From positions 1-40,439 of IMG/VR virus record IMGVR_UViG_3300020714_000009: a DNA stretch of 40,439 bases. One strand, given 5' to 3'. Under the pieces are notes generated by a model. It did not search any database, was not told the origin of the DNA, and worked only from the letters and a program-made list of their open reading frames with translations. Positions 24,131-31,029 of this stretch are shown here, piece after piece (the stretch's first letter is position 1; each line of letters begins with the position of its first letter). The position numbers and the translations under genes were made by a program. The stretch comes from a virus.

Positions 24131-24355
24131 TTATCCGCCTACCAGTTCGCCAGCGTGCCCACTTTTGATCGCAAACTCGAAGTAGCGGCCGGGGCTTTCC
24201 GACTGCCGAAGCGCCTCGTGATGTTCCGGGCCGGCCGTGGGATACCGATACGTCGGGCCCGGCGTACCATGCTTCGTCCTGAACTGGACGAACAGCGCGT
24301 GGCCGTCATGCCCGACGGCGTGAATTCTGGTCGAGTCGACCGCGTGCATTTCCAT
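24131..24355 (-). CDS. KTSC-domain protein
   Basis: 74 aa: MEMHAVDSTRIHAVGHDGH, LFVQFRTKHGTPGPTYRYP, LRQSESPGRYFEFAIKSGH. The order S-x-x-I-x-A-x-G, a strand L-x-V-x-F, Y-x-Y, then S-x-G-x-Y-F is the KTSC fold found in many phage and bacterial proteins; molecular function unknown, an RNA/DNA-associated role has been proposed for relatives. Start overlaps the previous stop (TGATG); longer in-frame readings would run into other genes. Confidence 0.75.
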   Translation of the reverse strand: MEMHAVDSTRIHAVGHDGHALFVQFRTKHGTPGPTYRYPTAGPEHHEALRQSESPGRYFEFAIKSGHAGELVGG

Positions 24356-24981
24356 CAAACGATTCCTTCTGTCGATAGACGGTCCCGCACCTCGCCTGTC
24401 ACGCGGTCTATTGCGTAGCCGACTTGGTAATTGATGCGCTCGAATTGCGGTCCGGCATCGGACGCCGGCGGCTCGACGGGCAACAGCGCCTCTCGCTCCG
24501 ATCTGTCCAGCGCGTACAGGCCGGCCGGCGCGATCGCGACGTGCGCATGCGTCAGCGAAAACAGCCGGTGCTCTTTCAAGAGATCGCAGTTTTCCAGCAC
24601 CCAGGCCCTGGCCGCTGCCTCGATGTCCTTGATTGGGATCGCCATCGCCCTGGTTCGCCGCAGCAAGTCCAACTGCCAATCGTTCAATGCCACCCTCGGC
24701 GGCTCGGTCGATTCCCACGGTATTTGGGGAGCGGGCAGCGTGTCGGACTCGGTCGGTATCGCCGGATTGTTTTCGACGCGCGGCTGGTCGACCGAACCCA
24801 CAGACCCCGCCTCGGTCACTCGCACCAGCACATCGAGCGCGGGACGCTCCAGCCGAGCCTTCTCGACCCCAGCCGCCAGCGCCGCCGCGAGGTCGGTCAG
24901 CGACTGCACATCGCCTTCGATCGTGATCGGATCCGTGATGGTGACCGTATCGCCGCTTTCGTCGATGAATGTCACCTTCAT
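24355..24981 (-). CDS. Hypothetical 208-aa protein
   Basis: From ATG 24981 with a strong AGGAGATG site. N-terminus MKVTFIDESGDTVTITDPIT and a helix SLTDLAAALAAGVEKARLE (residues 1-50), disordered Pro/Glu/Ser middle, then a helical/beta C-terminal half (LNDWQLDLLRRTRAMAIP, THAHVAIAPAGLYALD). No family recognised. Coupled on both sides (ATGA upstream, TGATG downstream). Confidence 0.65.
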   Translation of the reverse strand: MKVTFIDESGDTVTITDPITIEGDVQSLTDLAAALAAGVEKARLERPALDVLVRVTEAGSVGSVDQPRVENNPAIPTESDTLPAPQIPWESTEPPRVALNDWQLDLLRRTRAMAIPIKDIEAAARAWVLENCDLLKEHRLFSLTHAHVAIAPAGLYALDRSEREALLPVEPPASDAGPQFERINYQVGYAIDRVTGEVRDRLSTEGIV

Positions 24982-25244
24982 GATACATCTCCTGTTTTGA
25001 TTTTGAACTCGCCGCACGCTGGGCTGCCCTTCCCGACGGGAGGATACGCCGCCAGTTCCCGAGGAGAGAACTGCGGGCCGCCAGACCGCACAACAGCCCC
25101 CTCGATCGGCACCATCATGATCGTCACCGTCGGCGGATGGGCGATACACCCAGTCGCGCCGTTCGGGAACCGGTGAAAATACTGGCACCCCGATTCGCAG
25201 GTCAGTCCGTCGGCGAACGCAGGCAGCACAACTTTTCCGTTCAT
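24978..25244 (-). CDS. 88-aa Cys-containing small protein
   Basis: Cys16, Cys20 and Cys33 with a His between (LTCESGCQYFHRFP, TGCIAHPP) suggest a small zinc or disulfide site, followed by VTIMMVPIEGAVV and FSPRELAAYPPVGKG. Start overlaps the tiny gene upstream as ATGA; its stop overlaps the next start as ATGA. Function unknown. Confidence 0.6.
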   Translation of the reverse strand: MNGKVVLPAFADGLTCESGCQYFHRFPNGATGCIAHPPTVTIMMVPIEGAVVRSGGPQFSPRELAAYPPVGKGSPACGEFKIKTGDVS

Positions 25245-25318
25245 ACCTCAATCTCCACTTTATGGACCAGCCGCCAGTCCAATTCCGGCCGCAGCCACGG
25301 CGTGGCATCGTCGGTCAT
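25241..25318 (-). CDS. 25-aa coupled microprotein
   Basis: ATG 25318 gives MTDDATPWLRPELDWRL then VHKVEIEV. The start overlaps the stop of the larger upstream gene as ATGA and the stop overlaps the start of the next gene as ATGA, which supports real translation. A longer in-frame reading from 25456 would overlap its neighbour and is Gly/Asp low complexity. Confidence 0.45.
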   Translation of the reverse strand: MTDDATPWLRPELDWRLVHKVEIEV

Positions 25319-25935
25319 AGGACTGGCTCCGATTCCGTCTCCGATTCCGTCTCCGGTAAAATCACCAACCGCGTCCATGCGCACCAAACAGCCTCTATCT
25401 CCCCAAAAGGGATACGGAACCTGACCCGCACGCGAGCGGGATGGTAGCACCACCACAGCAGACCATCGGGGTTGTTTTCAGCGTATTCGAGAATTTCAGC
25501 ACGAAGCGTCGCGATTGCCAACATGTCGCTTTTATACCACCGCGGCTCCCAGCTATTTTCGGAATGATCGACGCCAAGCGTGACGTAGTTCATCCTCTGG
25601 CCCACTGGAGGGCCATCCCATTGCGGCGGCAGCTCATCCGCAATGTCGCGAAGCATCGTCTCCGCCGCGGCCTCGACAAAAGGAAGCAACCCGCTCGAAA
25701 AAAACCGAGCGTGGGATTGTAACTGAATAAAGCCCGTTGTGCGCTTTTCCCAACGGTCACCGCCTGGCCACTCTTCCCATTCCTCAGTATCGACCAGATC
25801 CTGGGGAGTCATATTTAAATCTTCGATATCCTCCAGCGTCACGGAGGACTTAGCGAGAAGTTCGCGCCGCCATTCAGCGTGTCGCCAGGCGATGTCCGCG
25901 TCGTCGGGCCCCCGTTCGATCTCGTCGTCGCTCAT
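25315..25935 (-). CDS. Unknown protein, paralog of the next gene (copy A)
   Basis: 206 aa. Shares a core with the gene at 25945-26532: VEAAAETMLRDIADELPPQ, LRAEILEYAENNPDGLLWW and IPFG....W.AWTRLVI line up with matching blocks there. N-terminus acidic (MSDDEIERGPDD); the tail has TESETESEP from a short DNA repeat. Family not recognised; tandem duplication inside the late operon between TerL and portal. Start chosen at ATG 25935 after GGAATGAG. Confidence 0.65.
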   Translation of the reverse strand: MSDDEIERGPDDADIAWRHAEWRRELLAKSSVTLEDIEDLNMTPQDLVDTEEWEEWPGGDRWEKRTTGFIQLQSHARFFSSGLLPFVEAAAETMLRDIADELPPQWDGPPVGQRMNYVTLGVDHSENSWEPRWYKSDMLAIATLRAEILEYAENNPDGLLWWCYHPARVRVRFRIPFGEIEAVWCAWTRLVILPETESETESEPVL

Positions 25936-25944
25936 CGCTCATAC

Positions 25945-26532
25945 TCATTCCGCCGCGATTTCGTCGTCGTAATACAGGTCTTTCTGGAACCCGATCACCA
26001 ACCGCGTCCTTGCTAACCACAAAACGTCGGTCGTGCCGAACGGCACTCCACCAAGCACCTGTATCGGCGGCGTCGTGCGCCACCAAAGCCTATCACCAGG
26101 AGTGTCCTTCGCATATTGGAGAATTTCAGACCGTATCGCAGCGATAGCCTCCCGTGCCGTTTCGTATGTTTTTGCTTTACCTTCACCCGCACCAAGCGTC
26201 TGGTAGCGTAGCCCGATGTGATCGGCACGCGGTAAGCCGGTCTTTTGCGGAGGAAGCTTGCTCGAAATTTCCAAAATCATCGCGTTCGCCGCAATTTCGG
26301 CAAATGAAAGGGCTTCAACAATAGCTGATCTTCGCTGTCTCTGGGCATGGATGAACGTCTTGTCGCGCTTCACCCACCCTCCCACAATTTCGTCTTCTTC
26401 CCACTCCCCCGACAATGTTAGTTCAGCCTTTGGGACATTGAAGTCCAGCATGGCGTTATGCCCAAGCGCATCGCCGGAGACATAGTCTCGCAACTTGCGC
26501 CCATCAACCTCGATGTCAAGCCAGTTTTTCAT
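25945..26532 (-). CDS. Unknown protein, paralog of the previous gene (copy B)
   Basis: 195 aa from ATG 26532 (GAGGAAA upstream; a GTG one codon earlier is possible). Core blocks AEIAANAMILEISSKLPPQ, IRSEILQYAKDTPGDRLWW and VPFGTTDVLWLARTRLVIGF mirror copy A; the N-terminus MKNWLDIEVDGRKLRDYV differs. Mixed alpha/beta with conserved Trp pair (LWW). Function unknown. Confidence 0.65.
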   Translation of the reverse strand: MKNWLDIEVDGRKLRDYVSGDALGHNAMLDFNVPKAELTLSGEWEEDEIVGGWVKRDKTFIHAQRQRRSAIVEALSFAEIAANAMILEISSKLPPQKTGLPRADHIGLRYQTLGAGEGKAKTYETAREAIAAIRSEILQYAKDTPGDRLWWRTTPPIQVLGGVPFGTTDVLWLARTRLVIGFQKDLYYDDEIAAE

Positions 26533-26544
26533 CACGCTTTTTCC

Positions 26545-28113
26545 TCAAATTCCATAGGGGTTCACCGCTTCTCGCACACGCTCGCGATCTGCCGCCTCGG
26601 CAGCCTCAATCCTATCCTGATCCAGCTTTTCGTCCAAATCCAGAAACTTCTGCTCTGGCGTGGCCTCAAGCATGCCGCGGTCGCGTAGGTAGGCAAACGC
26701 CGATGTCGTAACGTCGACGTACTCGTCGTGCTCAGTCGTGCCCTCTCCTCCGAACGCACACACCTGTTCGAGGTAGGGCTCGGCCCAGTCGATCGGCAGA
26801 CCGCTTCGATCCGACCGCCCGCTTTCAGGCACCCAAAGCATGCCCTGCTGGATCAGGGGCGATATGGCATGCGCCCGCATCGTCTTCCCGATTCGCGGGT
26901 TGTAGGGCCACGTCGGCACCCCCCACTTTGCCATGAACTGCCGCAACCCAGGCCCGGAAGACGCGTTCTCGATCAGCACCATGTCCGACCGCCGGCCGCG
27001 GCCTTTTGGCCCCCACAAGGTTCGATGCTGCGCCCGCGCCCGCTCCAGCAAATCGGGCAACCCCAGTCTTTCCGTCCAGCAGTCCAGCAGCAAACACGCG
27101 TACTTCGACCTCACCCGGTATTTCTTCCGCTCCTCCTCGGTGAAGCACTGAGCCACGTTGAACACGCCCAGCACGATCGACCCAGAAGGATCCGTCTTCT
27201 GGGATTTCTTGTCGAAGTTCTCCTCAGACGCAGCCGTGTCGTATACCTCCAGGATGAACGAGAATTCGGGCAACTTGCGCGGCTTGCCAGTGTCGGGATC
27301 CTTGGGCCAAAGCCTGATCCACCCTCGCTTCAAGATCGCAAGATCGGACTCCTCATCGATGTAGAGTCCGTCGATCTCCTGTCGCCCGATCGCCGTCCCC
27401 GCCAACGACAGCAGCGTGGTCCGATACGCCTTGGCCAGGTTGTTGATGTTCTCGTACGAAGAGCCGCGCACGACCCGAACGCCGGCCCGCTTCTCAAACC
27501 GCTTCAGGAAAGGGATCGGCCTCGGCGTCGTCGCCATCACCGCCCGCGAAGGCGTTCCATCGGGATATCGAAGCCGCAACCCGAACAGCGCGTTCGTCAT
27601 CGCCAGCTCCAGGTTGCCCGCCGGCTTTTCCCACTCTCGCAACTCATCCGCGATCATGTTGTGACACTGGGGGCCGCGCAAACGCCCCGCCTCTTCCTGC
27701 GCACCGAACCCGCGGATCAGCGACCCGTTCGACAGCCGCAACTCGTGCAAGGACTTGTTGTAGGCCTTCTCCACGCTCTGTTCGAACAAGCACTCAACCG
27801 GGATCGTCGCCAAAAACCCGGCCGGCCCTTCGAACAGCGTCCCGCGCACATCCGAAAGCGTCGGCGCGATCGCGTGCGTGATGATCCCCGGCACCCGCCA
27901 ATCCTCCCACCACGCCCACTGAACCGTGGCCGAAGTCTTCCCAAAGCCGCGCCCGGAAAGGAACAAAAGAATATCCCAGTCGTGGTCCGCCGGCGGTATC
28001 TGCTTCCCCTTCCGAGGGTGCTTCCACGCATCCACAAGCCACACACGACGCGCAGCGCCAGCAGCCGCCCAGTCAGGGCCAAGGTCGTCAATCTGTTCAG
28101 CCGTCAGTGGCAC
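26545..28113 (-). CDS. terL: Terminase large subunit (TerL)
   Basis: 522 aa. ATPase: SGRGFGKT (53-60) as Walker A variant, MIADE (153-157) as Walker B with catalytic Glu157, and ATTP (194-197) as coupling motif. Nuclease: Asp292 (EVYDTAAS), Glu382 (LIENASSG) and Asp463/Asp467 (DEYVDVTTSAFAY) as RNase H-like metal ligands. This is the packaging motor that cuts concatemeric DNA and pumps it through the portal. It overlaps the Zn-finger gene by 10 bases. Unusually, its small subunit lies about 4 kb upstream. Confidence 0.93.
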   Translation of the reverse strand: MPLTAEQIDDLGPDWAAAGAARRVWLVDAWKHPRKGKQIPPADHDWDILLFLSGRGFGKTSATVQWAWWEDWRVPGIITHAIAPTLSDVRGTLFEGPAGFLATIPVECLFEQSVEKAYNKSLHELRLSNGSLIRGFGAQEEAGRLRGPQCHNMIADELREWEKPAGNLELAMTNALFGLRLRYPDGTPSRAVMATTPRPIPFLKRFEKRAGVRVVRGSSYENINNLAKAYRTTLLSLAGTAIGRQEIDGLYIDEESDLAILKRGWIRLWPKDPDTGKPRKLPEFSFILEVYDTAASEENFDKKSQKTDPSGSIVLGVFNVAQCFTEEERKKYRVRSKYACLLLDCWTERLGLPDLLERARAQHRTLWGPKGRGRRSDMVLIENASSGPGLRQFMAKWGVPTWPYNPRIGKTMRAHAISPLIQQGMLWVPESGRSDRSGLPIDWAEPYLEQVCAFGGEGTTEHDEYVDVTTSAFAYLRDRGMLEATPEQKFLDLDEKLDQDRIEAAEAADRERVREAVNPYGI

Positions 28114-28403
28114 CGGTCACCAACCAGCAGACCCTGGAACGCAATATCACCAGGGAGGACGGACAAAGGAACCTCTGTGCCATCGCCAATACAGATCATC
28201 GCCCGAAGCCGCCGCACCTCATCCTCCAGCTCGCCGATCCTCGCCTTGTCCCCCGCAAATCTCGCCGCCAGAACCTTGGCGTTGAACCGCTTCTGGTGCC
28301 GACGCGCACACGCAACACACCGGCCCATGCTCACGTAGCGAGTCGGCGAACTACAGGCACGGCACGGCGCACCATCCACAAACTCAGCCAAACGGTCAAC
28401 CAT
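28104..28403 (-). CDS. Zinc-finger plus coiled-coil miniprotein ahead of TerL
   Basis: 99 aa. Cys14-x2-Cys17 and Cys29-x2-Cys32 (GAPCRACSSP, GRCVACARR) form a treble-clef/zinc-ribbon-like site, followed by basic residues and a coiled coil AGDKARIGELEDEVRRLRAM. Ribosome site AAAGGG. Position directly before TerL suggests a packaging-associated or DNA-binding accessory, but TerS proper is at 32084. Function not known. Confidence 0.65.
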   Translation of the reverse strand: MVDRLAEFVDGAPCRACSSPTRYVSMGRCVACARRHQKRFNAKVLAARFAGDKARIGELEDEVRRLRAMICIGDGTEVPLSVLPGDIAFQGLLVGDRCH

Positions 28404-28632
28404 CCGCTCATTGCCCTTTCATCGTAAAATTTTCCAAAAATTTGGCAAAATTCAGGGAGGGGTGACAAGAAAATTCGCGCTCGCCAGGAGAAAGGGGGGG
28501 GGTGGGGGTCACCGTTCTCCGCCACCCCGCGATCCCGGCGGCCGGGTGGTTCCGGTGCCGCCGGGCTGCGGCTGACGATGCGGGAGAGGAAGTCAAGCCA
28601 AAGCGAGGGGCTGACTGCGGCTGAATGGCTGG
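28404..28632. other. Intergenic gap upstream of the TerL gene pair
   Basis: No convincing gene. It holds an AT-rich patch at 28425-28452 with overlapping palindromes (AAAATTTT, CCAAAAATTTGG) just upstream of the minus-strand Zn-finger gene, and a G-run (about 9 G near 28494-28503). Minus-strand TTGTCA about 17 bases from CCAAAT could be a late promoter, but the -10 is weak. Confidence 0.35.
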
Positions 28633-29022
28633 TCAAGGGGCGACGTGACCAATGCAAACGGCGCCGTCGCCCCGCGTGATGCGCCCGGACGCCTCGTTGC
28701 CGTCCGCCCGCTTGCTGGCGCCGTCGAGCGCGGCGGCGAGCCTGCTGCGGTCGGCCTCGCCGATATGGTCGGCAGCTAGGTCGCCGATCACGCGGTCGAG
28801 CGGGTTATAGACTGGCAGGCCGCGTATCATCTCCAGCATGTGCAGCAGCGATGCTTCGGTCAGCGCCGGGACTTCCGCGGCGGCCGGCGCAACGGCAACG
28901 CCACCCAACACGCGCACCGGCTTGTCAGCCGCTACGATCCACGCTGCTGGGTCGCCGGGCACGGACCACGCCACGGGTGGATCAGCGTATTGCAGCGCGC
29001 TCTTGTTAACGGGATCGTCCAT
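28633..29022 (-). CDS. Hypothetical 129-aa protein
   Basis: ATG 29022 follows TAGGAGG, the best ribosome site of this region. Seen: MDDPVNKSALQYADPPVAWS, WIVAADKPVRVLGGVAVAP, then helices ALTEASLLHMLEMIRGLP and RVIGDLAADHIGEADRS. Small helical protein of unknown function. The same frame continues upstream without a stop into the HGG-domain gene, so a single fused protein of up to 375 aa cannot be excluded. Confidence 0.6.
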   Translation of the reverse strand: MDDPVNKSALQYADPPVAWSVPGDPAAWIVAADKPVRVLGGVAVAPAAAEVPALTEASLLHMLEMIRGLPVYNPLDRVIGDLAADHIGEADRSRLAAALDGASKRADGNEASGRITRGDGAVCIGHVAP

Positions 29023-29029
29023 GCCCCTC

Positions 29030-29760
29030 CTACGGTGTCGGGCGGAGGATCGCACACGTGAGCGCCAGCTGCAACGTGCGGCGTCTGCCTTCAGGGGTCC
29101 ACCGCCACCGCCACCGCCAGCCACCCCGGCGCCCCCGCGCTCGGCGCCAACCGCTGGGCGAGGCTCGCCCGGCAAGCCCCGCTGCCGGTCGCCGCGCTGG
29201 GCGGCATCGACGGCCGGTCTGTCGAACGATTGCCCCGCGGCCGGTGTATCGGGATCGGCGCGATCGGGGCGCTGGCCCGATAGACCGGGCGTCCCCCGTG
29301 CCGGTGCCCCGCATGTCGGCGCAAGCGAGCATGACGGCACGCGGCGACCACCGCATCTCTCACGGCGCATGGACTGTTGCCCCGCGATTTCCCGAATAGC
29401 CCCCATCAATGCCCGCGTCCCCGCGGCGGTCAGGTCGCACGTCATGAGGTGCGCCTGAACGAACGCCGCCGCACCCGCCTTGTCTCCGGGCGGCTTCTCC
29501 GTCAGCCCCAGCACCGCGCACAGTGGCGCCGCGAGCGCCCCCAGCGCCACCCCGCCGTCCACCGTGGCGACCAATACCCGGCCGCACCGCTGTATCGCGG
29601 CCGCACGCGCCAGTATCGTCCGGTGCACCGGGTCGCCGCGCCGTGCCTGCGCCGCCGCGATGCGCGCTTTCCCCTCGGCTGTTTTCGGTCCGGTCGAGGC
29701 CCCGCCATGCATCCGGCACCGGCCGTTCGCCATCGCCGGACCTTTACAGGGGCAGCCCAA
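29030..29760 (-). CDS. HGG-motif Cys-domain protein, probably decayed
   Basis: Seen: GPAMANGRCRMHGGASTGPKT, the characteristic 'C....aM.NGRCrmHGG.STGp.T' domain of alphaproteobacterial phage and prophage proteins. The matching Cys residues upstream (RCGAKTR) lie before the only usable start, TTG 29760, and directly after a TAG at 29788, so the start is damaged or unusual. From about 29400 the composition turns Arg/Gly-rich; the frame that stops at 29030 (TAG overlapping the next ribosome site) would be the natural end, implying a frameshift. Without one, the frame runs on to 28633. Confidence 0.5.
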
Positions 29761-29849
29761 CCGGGTCTTCGCACCGCAGCGCGGCGCCTAATTCGGGTTC
29801 CCCCGAGGGTTCCCGTTTCGCAGCGGGCCGGCCGCGCGCTCACGGCGTA

Positions 29850-29985
29850 TGGGCGCTGGCCGAACGCGGCGTGCGGGTGTCCGTCGATACCGCAATGCCG
29901 CGACCATGGCGGCGGCGCTAGCTGCCGGCGCACTAATTATCAACGATGTTTCCGGGCTGGCGTACGATCCGGCTGCCGCCACGTT
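29850..29985 (+). pseudogene. folP-like (dihydropteroate synthase) remnant
   Basis: Plus strand reads ALAERGVRVSVDTAMP in one frame, then after about 29900 a one-base shift continues ATMAAALAAGALIINDV and SGLAYDPAAA in the next. Joined, this follows the dihydropteroate synthase core (v.vSVDT......AAl.aGa.iINDVsGl..DP). Only about 45 residues are present, with no signature upstream or downstream. Most likely a captured fragment of a host folP gene. The RHH gene's 3' end touches it on the other strand. Confidence 0.45.
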
Positions 29986-30224
29986 CACGCCGGGGCGATT
30001 GGCGGCGGCGTTGGCGGCGGCGGCGGTGCAGCCACCATTGCGTGACGGGGTGGCGGCGAAAGAGCATCGTCCGGCCGCGCCAGTGCGGCCGCACACGCGA
30101 CCAACACCCATCCGGCGAGCGATAGGCCGGCCTCGTCTGCCGACGCTTTCATGGCCGCATGTAGGGCATGCGGGATCCGGATGGGGACCTGCTTAGAGCG
30201 TGCATTGATTGCGCGTGTTGCCAT
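29985..30224 (-). CDS. Ribbon-helix-helix (Arc/CopG-type) regulator, cassette 1
   Basis: 79 aa from ATG 30224. Seen: RSKQVPIRIPHALHAAMKAS as beta-strand and helix A, then DEAGLSLAGWVLVACAAALA as helix B with an SLAGW turn; the tail is Pro/Ala-rich. No Shine-Dalgarno; the start sits inside a perfect 7-bp inverted repeat. It faces three operator copies and a plus-strand operon, so autorepression plus control of that operon is likely. Longer in-frame readings upstream would overlap the operators. Confidence 0.65.
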   Translation of the reverse strand: MATRAINARSKQVPIRIPHALHAAMKASADEAGLSLAGWVLVACAAALARPDDALSPPPRHAMVAAPPPPPTPPPIAPA

Positions 30225-30234
30225 GCCGGCAACA
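30216..30234 (-). promoter_or_regulatory. Inverted repeat over the RHH start codon
   Basis: TGTTGCC, 5-base loop, GGCAACA, perfect over 7 bp, with the RHH ATG (30224-30222) in the centre. It could hide the start codon in mRNA or be an extra operator half-site pair. Confidence 0.4.
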
Positions 30235-30252
30235 TAGCGGACCCGTCCGGGC

Positions 30253-30314
30253 AGTGGGATGCACATATCGCATAAGTGGGATGCAGTATTGTGTGGGTGA
30301 CATAGTGGGATGCA
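30253..30314 (+). promoter_or_regulatory. Triple operator of cassette 1
   Basis: AGTGGGATGCA occurs at 30253-30263, 30275-30285 and 30304-30314 in the same orientation, 22 and 29 bases apart (about two and three helical turns). It lies between the divergent RHH gene and the plus-strand operon; the third copy is in the promoter spacer. Best read as binding sites of the adjacent RHH protein. Confidence 0.65.
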
Positions 30315-30325
30315 CCGAGTATACC
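30297..30325 (+). promoter_or_regulatory. Putative promoter of the plus-strand operon
   Basis: -35 GTGACA (30297-30302), 17-base spacer, -10 TATACC (30320-30325). Operator copy 3 fills most of the spacer, so a bound repressor would block polymerase. The conserved leader begins five bases after the -10. Confidence 0.55.
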
Positions 30326-30330
30326 TCTGA

Positions 30331-30380
30331 TCACCGGACGGCAATGGGCTGGACGGGAAAATGGGAGATAGGATCATGGC
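30331..30380 (+). repeat. Conserved 50-bp leader, copy 1
   Basis: Matches 40061-40110 without gaps at 44 of 50 positions; all six differences are transitions. It starts TCACCGGACGG, contains GGGAG ribosome site, and ends at the ATGGC start of the first gene in each operon. It corresponds to the presumed 5' UTR. Confidence 0.85.
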
Positions 30381-30561
30381 ACGTAACGCGCAATACTCGG
30401 AGCAACCTACCTACGCTGGCGATGCGGCCTATTTGGCTCAATGCGCGCGTAGGGGATGGGAGCCGGACGAGGCAGATTACGCCGAATACATGCACGGGCG
30501 GGGCCTGGATACGTTCGGCCAAGCCCGCTGGTATTATTTTAATCACCCGAGACTTGGCTAG
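30376..30561 (+). CDS. 61-aa small early protein, cassette 1 first gene
   Basis: MARNAQYSEQPTYAGDAAYL, RRGWEPDEADYAEYMHGRG, FGQARWYYFNHPRLG. Acidic, Tyr/Trp-rich, no family recognised. The ATG follows GGGAGATAGGATC at the end of the conserved leader; an ATG five codons earlier lies in the ribosome-site region and is less likely. First gene of the repressible operon. Confidence 0.6.
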   Translation: MARNAQYSEQPTYAGDAAYLAQCARRGWEPDEADYAEYMHGRGLDTFGQARWYYFNHPRLG

Positions 30562-30572
30562 GATACGGAATT

Positions 30573-30803
30573 ATGAGCGAGGTTGTCGTGACCGTCACAG
30601 GCCCAACGGGGAGCGGAAAATCTCGGATCGTGTCCGAGATTGAAATCGCTCTCAAGGCTATCGGCGTCACTGTTCGCTGGACCGATCCGCGTGACCAACG
30701 CGCCGCATCCGAGGAAGCGTGGGCGGAAGCCAATGGCGCATGGCATCCCGATCTACCGACTGTTTGGCTGCAAGAAATCAACATCGTCAACCCGACCGAT
30801 TAA
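30573..30803 (+). CDS. Miniature P-loop protein
   Basis: 76 aa. EVVVTVTGPTGSGKSRIVSE contains a perfect Walker A (GPTGSGKS, residues 10-17) on the first beta-strand, followed by a helix and strand VTVRWTDP. It is too short for a complete NTPase; Walker B is not visible. It could bind a nucleotide or phosphate only, or be a subunit of a larger assembly. AGGA upstream of the ATG. Confidence 0.6.
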   Translation: MSEVVVTVTGPTGSGKSRIVSEIEIALKAIGVTVRWTDPRDQRAASEEAWAEANGAWHPDLPTVWLQEINIVNPTD

Positions 30804-30827
30804 CCCCACCCTATCAGGAGACCGACA

Positions 30828-31004
30828 ATGACCACAATCACACTGACCGCCGAACAGACCGCTATCTATGATGGCGACGACGAAAGCGCCGCACGCGACA
30901 TGATGCGGGCGGTCGTGCGCAACGCGCGGGACATGCTCACCCAGACCGCAGAGCCTGTCACCATCGAGACGGACGACGGCATCGTTGTTGAGTTTGTCGA
31001 GTAG
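30828..31004 (+). CDS. 58-aa small acidic protein
   Basis: MTTITLTAEQTAIYDGDDES, a helix ARDMMRAVVRNARDML, then strands EPVTIETDDGIVVEFVE. Preceded by the recurring ATCAGGAG linker. Alpha/beta miniprotein of unknown role. Confidence 0.6.
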   Translation: MTTITLTAEQTAIYDGDDESAARDMMRAVVRNARDMLTQTAEPVTIETDDGIVVEFVE

Positions 31005-31029
31005 CGCAACCCTATCAGGAGACAGGATC

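Noticed and set aside
26728-28338. 536-codon plus-strand open frame opposite TerL
   Set aside because: Arg/Pro-rich shadow of a clear terminase gene; stop-free only because of high GC.
28838-29921. Several plus-strand Arg/Pro-rich frames opposite the HGG-domain gene
   Set aside because: No ribosome sites or domain signals; only the short folP-like stretch near 29850 was kept as a remnant.
30253-30314. CRISPR-like spaced repeats
   Set aside because: Units are 11 bp with unequal short spacing and lie in a promoter; they fit operators, not a CRISPR array.
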